From Trichoderma breve (Eukaryota > Ascomycota > Sordariomycetes > Hypocreales > Hypocreaceae), in NCBI RefSeq assembly GCF_028502605.1, contig NC_079233.1, forward strand, positions 3,968,001 to 4,032,000: a stretch of DNA of 64,000 bases, written 5' to 3'. Position numbers and translations under genes: made by a program. The notes beneath the pieces are model-generated. The model saw only the letters and a program-made list of their open reading frames with translations. It was not told the DNA's origin and did not search any database. This document shows positions 56,404 through 64,000 of the stretch, one piece after another. The first letter of the stretch is position 1. Each line of letters starts with the position of its first letter.

Positions 56404-59254
56404 ATGATAGCCATGAAACACCTCCTCGGGGTCAGTCTGACTCTTGTCGGCTTATTCACGTCACATGGGCACTCTAGAGTTATCAGCAAAGACCAGGAGT
56501 GTGTTTCCGCTGTCTTTGGTATTGTCGGAGGTCTCAACTTCGAAGGCATTGGCTACGGCAACTACTATTTGGGGATCTGTCAGAACCCTCTAAAAGTCGT
56601 CTCCACCTACGCCATCTCCAAGACCTATTGCTCGTCCGCTGACCTAGGTCCCGGTTTCGAATACCTCAACTGGGCCTGCCTACAATATGCCGGCGCTGGA
56701 CTTATACCAGAGGCAGATGTGGCTGTCAACTTGACTGATGAAGCAATAAGCCGCTATCCTATCCTTGATCAGGACGACGTAATCGTTCCGAAGAATCTCA
56801 CGACGCCAGTTATGGTTACGCGAGATTGGTTCGACTTGGGCTTCCGTACAGAGGTGTGCTCTTTATGATTCCAATTGTTTCCATTCCCAAAGCTTTGTTC
56901 GTTAACAGCATTAATAAAATCATACAGGACACATGGGACTATGAGCTACGTACGCACCCTACGTATGGGTAAGATTTAGCCCCCGCCATCTTGGGCTATT
57001 CGCCAGATTGACAAAAATAAAGACTGACTTTTCCAATACTGCAGGTGGGCTATGTATGGATTCTGGGGTGGTATCCTCCTCATCGGAATGCTACGTCGAC
57101 TCATCACCTACATCGTCGAAAGCCGATTATCTCCATTGTCCACCGACCCTGAAGACCTCGGAGCAGCGGATAGTCGCGAGAAACCAACAGCAGGAACCAA
57201 GTCGCTTGCATATATGTACTCACGAATCCGCAAGCACCTTACTATTCCAAGCGGTTTACCTCCGTATCACAGCCAACTCTTGTTCGGATGCACCATACCA
57301 ACTCGAATCGAGTCGCTAGTCATCATCTCATGTTGGATCCTCAATTTCGTTCTTTGCTGCGTAAACTATCGTGGATTCGAGGGCAACCTATAGTAAGTGC
57401 TTACACCAACAAAACAAACTCGTGAGATATGTGGGCTAACACGTGGTTGATGGAAGCTGGTCTGCGGTGTCACCTCAAATATGGCGATATATCTCTGATC
57501 GAGCGGGCATCATCGCTTACGCCAACCTGCCGTTGATGTGGATGTTCAGCGGTCGTAACAATATCTTCATCTGGCTCACAGGCTGGTCATTTTCTACATT
57601 TAATCTCTTCCACAGGCATATCGCTCGCATAGCAACGTTACAAGCCATCATTCATTCCGTTGGATACACGGTATTCTATTTCGAAATTGAAGGAGGTATG
57701 TTGTTCTACATACTTTTCGTAATCTCTCTGTAGAAGACCTTCATTAACAGAATCAAATTTAGCGGAAGGTTATAAGTTACAATGGCATGATGCTTGGTTC
57801 TACCTAGGAGCTGTGGTAAGACGCTGTTTCTGACTAGCAACTCTCCAAGATCTCTGAATGCTTCATATACTGATGTTGGCCCGCTCTAGGCAACGATTGC
57901 GATGAGTATTCTTGTGTTCTCTTCCTTCAGTTGGTTCCGACGCAGGATATATGATTCCTTTCTTCTGCTCCATATCCTTTTGTCCGTTGTGTTGATTGTC
58001 GCTCTCTTCTAGTACGTGCTCCCTCCTTAAGTCGACGTTGATCAAGTATTCGTCGTTTACTAACCACCGTTAATTCGCAGCCACACTTCGATCTTCGACG
58101 GGGAATATAATCCATATTTATGGCCTCTCGTTGCTATCTGGTGCTTCGATCGTTTCCTAAGAATCGTTCGAGTAGTCTACTGCAATCTCCACGTTCAACT
58201 ACATAAGAAGACACTCCATCGCAGCACTGCCGCCATTTCCTACGACCAGGACGCGAATTTCATCCAGATTGATATCAACACGCACGTAAAGCCAGGACCT
58301 GGCAAGCACTATTATCTCTACCAGCCCTTCCGCTTCACTGGCTGGGAGAATCACCCTTTGACTTTGGCCTATTGGAGCCAGTCTGCGGTAGAAACCAGCC
58401 AAAGTCAACAAAGAGATGACACAACAGATCCGCCTTCAAAAACCGCAGGTATCTCTATTGTGGCACCATCCGAGGCCGGTCCGCTACATACAGCAATTGA
58501 AGGCGAGTATCTCCTCTCTTTCTGGATTCGCCCATATGATGGCTGGACTCGCCATCTCCGTGATCAGTGTCTCAAGTCCCAGCCTCTATCCAAGCTCCCT
58601 TCAATCATTACAGAGACTATCCTTCTTGAGGGGCCTTACGGCATCGCAGAGCCCCTGTGGACTTTTGACGAGGTCCTTCTTATTGCGGGTGGATCCGGCA
58701 TCACGGCCATGGTTCCGTACATACTTGACCACATTGCAAGAACCGCCTCGTCCAATAAATCGAGCCAGACACGCATACGTGGGCTGACACTGATCTGGAC
58801 CAATCCTAAAGAAGCCTTTATCCGTCGGATTGCCCAGCGGGAACTCGCGGCGGCACTTAAACGAGACGATGTCCGGTATGAGTTTTACTGCACAGATTCT
58901 GCAAAGGCCGAGGTTGGCTCGTTGCCTTCACCGTCGATAGATGAAATTCCGATTGGAGACGCCGAAAAAAGTGCCACGGAAAGCGGTGTATTAAAAGGCA
59001 AAGAGGAGACAGACATATCTGAATCGGCAGATGGCGCAGACGAGGCCTGTTCTTTGCCTATCACAATGTGCAGGCCAGATATACCGGCAATCATTGAGAA
59101 GGCAGCGGCCTCTGCTACCGAGTCCGGATCACGACTTGCGGTCATGAGCTGCGGTCCTGGTAAAATGTCAGATGCAGCTAGAGAGGCGACATATCGAGCT
59201 ATACGTCAACAGAACAATTCTGTTGAGTATTTTGAAGAATCATTCGGGTGGTAG
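56404..59254 (+). CDS. Ferric-chelate reductase-like transmembrane protein (FRE family)
   Basis: Seven exons (56404-56853, 56928-56968, 57045-57392, 57457-57695, 57763-57815, 57890-58011, 58081-59254; introns 64-76 bp) encode about 808 aa. A signal peptide is followed by an extracellular Cys-containing N-terminal domain. The ferric-reductase transmembrane region has haem-ligand histidines in [17 protein letters not shown] and [10 protein letters not shown]. The FAD domain has HPLTLAYWS, and the NAD domain has [14 protein letters not shown] and SCGPGKM. It reduces iron (or copper) chelates at the plasma membrane using cytosolic NADPH. A Ser/Glu-rich insertion interrupts the NAD domain. It lies outside the polyketide block, and a link to it is not evident. 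ATG at 56413 is an alternative start. Confidence 0.88.
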
Positions 59255-59738
59255 TGATAAATCAGGAAGTTTCGAGTATGATCTAAAAGTTTTGTTATTA
59301 TTTAGGCTCTAATGATACTGGTCTTACATATCATCTTCCAGTATATCATAAGCAAATCCGTGTAAAGCATTTTAAAACAAGTGTAAATGCATGTGATTAT
59401 ATGAATGTCGTGATGGGACATGAATGTCGTGATGGGACTTTAACTTTTCCACTCGTGGTGATAGTACATACTTAGAGACAGGCTCAAACGGACAATAACC
59501 TACATAAATCACCATGTTCATCGATGAAAATCCTTCAGGTTACTCCGTTGTCACGGAAAGTCATTTAGCAATGATATACGTAGAGCGCATGGGCGGCTAC
59601 ACGAGGAAGAAGAACGCATCTATTTAGAAATCTCCATTCAAATCAACTCCAACTAGAGATCATTTAAGACGCAAGACAGGTCGTACACCACCAAGCTACT
59701 CAACCTATAACCTACAAGCTGTTCTACATAATATATCA
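59255..59738. other. Shared 3' region between convergent genes
   Basis: About 480 bases. It holds a perfect 18-base direct repeat, TGAATGTCGTGATGGGAC, at 59402-59419 and 59421-59438. No gene is seen. Confidence 0.65.
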
Positions 59739-61631
59739 TCAGCCCTGAACCCACTGCGCCACGATCACGGATGTCGTATAGACCATGGCAACAGCTCCAA
59801 CGACTATCGTCAAGATGTCCAAGCACTTCTCCCGCTTACTCTCAGCAACACCCTTGAGATGCAAATATGCTGGGTACATGTAAACTAAAGGAATGCAAGC
59901 AAAAGACCCCGTCAGAGCCACAAACTTATCCAGATCGCTGGCGCCAACCACCGCAACACCAATACAGACGGCAATGGTCAGCGTCCGAAGGCCATTCTTC
60001 TTCCACTTAATTGCCGCACTCTTCTTGCCCGTGGCCCGTTCCCCAAAGATTGACGTCTCTAGGATACGCACGGCAGGAAACAGCTGCACGGGCTCACCTG
60101 CTAGTACGGCCAGTGAGTAGAGAAATTGAACTGAATTGACAACAGGTGAATCCTGGGGGAAGTTGGAAATGATCTGGATCTTGGTATTCTCGCCGAAAGT
60201 TGCGTAGCATAGTGCTCCAACCGATGTAAAGATGGCCGTGATGAGGAACATGACGAAGTAGAGCAGGCCCTTGAAATGATGGGGCTTCTTCATGCTCGAC
60301 TGGATCGGCAGAATCAAGCCAATTCCTTCAAACGTAAATATGGCCGAGCCAAGAGTCAGAGGAAAGTCCCTTGGGTTGAACAGCTTAACGCTTGGTTCGA
60401 TGCCGTGCCTAGCTAGACTTCCGATATCGTAATACCAGATATACACAAGCCCAATGAGAATGAAGACATCTGCCACCAGTGCAACGGGACCTAGCTTGGA
60501 GATGTTGCGAATCAAAGCGAGGGGGATAAGAGGGAGGAACTGAAGTCCAATTAGCCCTGACACGCCAAGATGGCCGACGCCCTTGGTCACGGCATCGAGG
60601 AAGGAGAAGAGATTTTCTGCTGTGAAAATGATGCCCGAGCAGACAAACCCAAGCTGGGAAATGGCAATTGATGCAAGTATCAAGCTTCGGAACCGAGGAC
60701 CGACGATGGCTTCACCAATCTCTCCGTAGCCACCGCCATACTTGTGACGGCAGTCAAGCAGCAAGCGGAAGCAGAAGCAATTGACCAAAGATACGGAAAT
60801 CAGCGCAAGCGACGAGAAGAGGATACCTCCATTGCGAAATGCCTTGGGAAGAAACAAGATGCCCGTGCCAATAAAGGCCTTGATGAGCGTGAAGAAGGTC
60901 TTGACCGTGCTAGCGTCACCCTCACGGCTAAGGCGTCGAGAGCTCTTCCGCCGATCAGCTTTGGGCCGCGCGAGCAGTGGACGTTGCTCATCATCAATGG
61001 CTTCTTCAGACTCTTCAGTGACGGCAGATTCGTCCTCATCTTCGTCGGTATCCTCGAGGGCCTCACCGGCAAAGCTGCCGTAAAGGTCGAGGAAATCGAC
61101 AAAGGTGCTGGCCACAACGAGTCCACTCTGCTGCCGCTGTCGAGCCCGGCGACGCAGGTGCTGCCGCCTGAAGCCACCTGGTTCAAGTTGCTCAGCATGT
61201 GACAATTCACCAGCCGGGCCCAGGTGGGGCGAAGGGTGATGAGAAAAGGTGTTGGATCGGCGAATTGAGCTGGCTCGAGCCTTGATCTTGAACATGTCGC
61301 GATGGATGTCACCACCTTGGAGCTTCAGCGAAGACTCCAGCGTCTCCAAAGTCGGGGTAACATCACTGCTTCCATCTTGCCCGTTGCCATTGTTCGGAGC
61401 AGCTAGCTCTGTCGCAGAAGCCGCGGGAGAGTCAAACAGATCTTGGCTCGCCGATGAGGGAGCAACAATGGGCTCTACAACGACCTCGATGGGCTCGGTA
61501 GCCAGGCTCACTTCCGGGTCGGCAGAATAGCCCTCTGGCAGATGGCGGTCGAGAATGGCAGCCTGACGATGGACGCCGTCGGAACTGCTCGGGCTGTCGA
61601 CTGAAGCCCCGACGAGATCCGGCTCGGACAT
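59739..61631 (-). CDS. Vacuolar amino-acid transporter, Avt3/Avt4-like
   Basis: A single exon of 630 aa. A hydrophilic N-terminus of about 240 residues, rich in Ser, Glu and Asp, is followed by the Aa_trans core with about eleven membrane segments. The core starts with TVKTFFTLIKAFIGTGILFLPKAF, the hallmark of AVT3/4 and SLC36-type carriers, and later has FTFEGIGLILPIQSSMKKP. The yeast relatives export neutral amino acids from the vacuole. The intact long frame and lack of introns suggest a conserved housekeeping gene that marks the region beyond the cluster. Confidence 0.9.
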   Translation of the reverse strand: MSEPDLVGASVDSPSSSDGVHRQAAILDRHLPEGYSADPEVSLATEPIEVVVEPIVAPSSASQDLFDSPAASATELAAPNNGNGQDGSSDVTPTLETLESSLKLQGGDIHRDMFKIKARASSIRRSNTFSHHPSPHLGPAGELSHAEQLEPGGFRRQHLRRRARQRQQSGLVVASTFVDFLDLYGSFAGEALEDTDEDEDESAVTEESEEAIDDEQRPLLARPKADRRKSSRRLSREGDASTVKTFFTLIKAFIGTGILFLPKAFRNGGILFSSLALISVSLVNCFCFRLLLDCRHKYGGGYGEIGEAIVGPRFRSLILASIAISQLGFVCSGIIFTAENLFSFLDAVTKGVGHLGVSGLIGLQFLPLIPLALIRNISKLGPVALVADVFILIGLVYIWYYDIGSLARHGIEPSVKLFNPRDFPLTLGSAIFTFEGIGLILPIQSSMKKPHHFKGLLYFVMFLITAIFTSVGALCYATFGENTKIQIISNFPQDSPVVNSVQFLYSLAVLAGEPVQLFPAVRILETSIFGERATGKKSAAIKWKKNGLRTLTIAVCIGVAVVGASDLDKFVALTGSFACIPLVYMYPAYLHLKGVAESKREKCLDILTIVVGAVAMVYTTSVIVAQWVQG

Positions 61632-64000
61632 GATGTCGATGACGACGTTGTTTCACCGCTCCACACTGGGGAAGCACAGCACAGCGCCGCTGGCAGGGAT
61701 CTGTAGATTGATAAGATGACAATTGGATATAGGAAATGTTAGCTGGCTAGTCCGTAAGCCATCCCAAATGGATCGTGGACAAATGCACGGCCCATTGAGC
61801 GGGAAGTTGGTGATGGTGAGAGAGCGAAGGAGATGGAATCGTGAGACTTGGATGACTTCAGCTGGGGGTCAAACAGCTACGGAGGATCGGCAGGCGGATC
61901 GCCGGATTGAGGAGCAGAAACCGGAGCTCGGTGTACCGCTAGGTATCCGCTACTGTCCCGCAGCAGCAACGGTACCCTATCGATACACTGAGGCCCCGCT
62001 TTGTTCAGTGAGACTGCAGCGGCTGCAGGCGGCTGAAGCGCTGGGGCTGAGTGGCAAATCCGGCTTTGCAGCGCTGTGATTCGTCGAGGTGGTCGCTGCC
62101 GTCCGCGGGCGGGACTTGGGGAGGTGTCGCTTGGGTAGCATCTCGCGTACCGGCTACTTGTATTGCTACCCTGGAAAAGACGGAATGAAACCGATGATTT
62201 CATCGTGCCTACATACTTATGTAGAAAGATGGCAGGATTGTCTTACATGCAACAAATAATAGCAGTGAATGACCAATTTGTTTGCGGCTTGCAACCGCGG
62301 TCTATGTCATCTAAGACAGTTGTTTGCGTCACAGTGTGGGATTCTATGTTTCAGCTCCGCATCTATTACCTTGAGATCCAAGCAACAATGTCAAAGACCA
62401 TGCCAGTGGCTGCTTGTATTAAACTTCTGCTTCATAGACCAACTTTCGAGATTTAATTGGAGCATGGCTAAATTCTTACTCTGTAGAGATTAGCAAATCG
62501 GCAATGACGGGAATATCTCGTACAGTGGAATGATTTTTGGCTATCTACGTGTATATACAACTACTCATTTACTGGCGGCTACGCAGGAGACAGGCAATAT
62601 GAGTGAGCATGGCAGTTGGTATTCATTAAAAGCCAATCCTTTCTACCAAGACAAATTGAACTATTATTCCTGTGCTCTCCTCACATTGTATCATTTTGCT
62701 TTTCACTGGGCTTACCCCGTACAGTTAACTACTAGGCCTAGGTAATAAGATCCGGTCAACTCTGAGACAGTCGAGGTCGCCTCGGAAAACCTTGGGGGCC
62801 GATCCATAGCAACATCCTCCCAGCTAGATGACCGTCTTGCTTGCTTGCCTAGGTAGCTGTTGAGCTGACAGTTATATTCATATAATATGGATGAGATTGA
62901 TGCTTTTCTTACACGGATTCAGGCCTTCATCTCCAAGACTAAGGTGACTCTGAAGCTTGTATTAAACGAACTAAGCAAGAAGGGCAACACGGAAATACCC
63001 CTACGTTCGTGATTCATTTACCACCAATTGGAAGTCGAAAACGCGGTAGCAATTACCCAATCTCATCCTCACCGTCTTTTAGGCAAATAAACCTTATGAT
63101 AGCAATGACAAAATAGGTTAAGCCATGTGCCCTAAAAGAAGTGAGTGCGCCCTAGTATAGCTTAGCTACCCGTAGAGGACTATAACTTGGAGTTTGTGAT
63201 AGATCAGTGTGGTTTGGAGTACATGTAAACAACTAATAAACAACTAATAGCACGCGCTGCCATATGGCGCTTAGCTGCAATCCCCGTCTCAACGTCATCA
63301 AGGGAGACATCAGCCTCCTTGCATTCACGTAGCAGCATCTAAGACCCAAACACCTTTTTTTGGGCATGCATACAAGACAGTCGTTGTTGATAACGAACGT
63401 CGTTTGTCGGCCGAACTGAAACCTGCCTACCTACATCTACAAGCACGTGGTCGCCAATGACCTGGTAATTGGTCCTCGAGCGGTGAATGCAGGCCACAAG
63501 CGATGCATTCACTCTAAGCCGTGTACTATAACGGAATATTGAAGACTACGAGTTGTTTTCTATATGATGGCGAACGTATATGGGAATAATCTGGAGCTAC
63601 TGACCCAACAAGAGAAAAGCCAAAGCCCAATTACCAAATCAAGGACAAGTCAACACAATGGAGTAACATTTCGCTGTAGCGTAGTAACTTGTTCCTGGTC
63701 TATTTTGTTTGTGTGTTTGTGATTCATCGATCAAGCAAGCTTTGTGCAGGGAGAATCTAGCTTGGGCCCGGTTAGAACACTAAGATCCCTCACATCAATC
63801 GAGTTAGCATGGCCTTTGTGTTGTGCGACAACGGACCCCTTGCATAACACCGACAATACGGCATTGTAATACAACATAGTCTTTGTGAGATTAGGGTGTG
63901 TGGACCTCATTTTTGACATTGCGGTAACACACTCCATATGGCTGAGAGTGTTACCGACCACAAGCCCACATTTACATGTCAAAGCGCAGCCATGGTATCG
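61632..64000. other. Intergenic right end of the window
   Basis: About 2.4 kb. The first 500 bases are the promoter and 5' leader of the amino-acid transporter and are GC-richer. A 41-codon frame at 62887-63012 (MDEIDAFLTRIQ...) has no partner or domain, and the minus-strand frame at 63731-63982 likewise. No tRNA-like cloverleaf was recognised by eye. Confidence 0.55.

Noticed and set aside
62887..63012. 41-codon frame beginning MDEIDAFLTRIQ
   Set aside because: Possibly a transposase-like start, but nothing downstream supports it.
1..64000. CRISPR arrays, rRNA or tRNA genes
   Set aside because: None seen: repeats present are minisatellites without spacers, and no tRNA-like structure was recognised by eye.

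Overview
The window is nuclear DNA of a filamentous ascomycete. The genes carry short (45-173 bp) GT-AG introns, and the window contains fungal-type iterative polyketide synthases, Zn2Cys6 regulators, type-B carboxylesterases, a ferric reductase and a vacuolar amino-acid transporter, with long AT-rich intergenic stretches holding decayed gene remnants. A Sordariomycete, possibly Hypocreales, is my guess from the gene types; the species cannot be read from the sequence.

Layout. 1-7.4 kb: a decayed superfamily-1 helicase fragment cut off by a minisatellite, a monocarboxylate-type MFS transporter, and an NAD(P)-dependent aldehyde/ketone reductase gene with one internal stop codon. 7.4-13.1 kb: a ten-cysteine secreted protein and two convergent, paralogous secreted carboxylesterases. 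13.1-15 kb: intergenic DNA with a ruined NACHT/NLR-type fragment. 15-53.5 kb: a polyketide gene cluster with, in order, FAD-linked (berberine-bridge type) oxidase (-), SnoaL-like protein (-), HR-PKS (+), Zn2Cys6 regulator 1 (-), MDR/enoyl-reductase-like enzyme (+), 14-TM type MFS exporter (-), Zn2Cys6 regulator 2 (-), FAD monooxygenase (-), NR-PKS (+) and acyltransferase (-). 53.5-64 kb: repeats, another decayed gene remnant, a ferric reductase-like gene, and an Avt3/4-like amino-acid transporter that looks like ordinary flanking housekeeping sequence.

How the cluster should work (inference from family knowledge). The HR-PKS (KS-AT-DH-CMeT-ER-KR-ACP) makes a reduced, possibly methylated acyl chain. 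The SAT domain of the NR-PKS ([17 protein letters not shown]) loads it; the chain is extended and cyclised, and the reductive domain releases it as an aromatic aldehyde. The salicylate-hydroxylase-type FAD monooxygenase would hydroxylate and dearomatise that aldehyde, as AzaH/AfoD do in azaphilone pathways and SorC in sorbicillin. The FAD-linked oxidase, the MDR enzyme and the acyltransferase would tailor it, and the MFS protein would export it. The acyltransferase and MDR gene favour an azaphilone-like product over a sorbicillin-like one. The SnoaL-like protein has no obvious counterpart in the model pathways I know.

The main structural observations are a 29-bp-period minisatellite at three places around and inside the cluster (two direct, one inverted), a 9-base motif GTAACCGAG shared by both PKS promoters, and at least three remnants or broken genes whose stops often sit where Gln or Lys codons would be expected.
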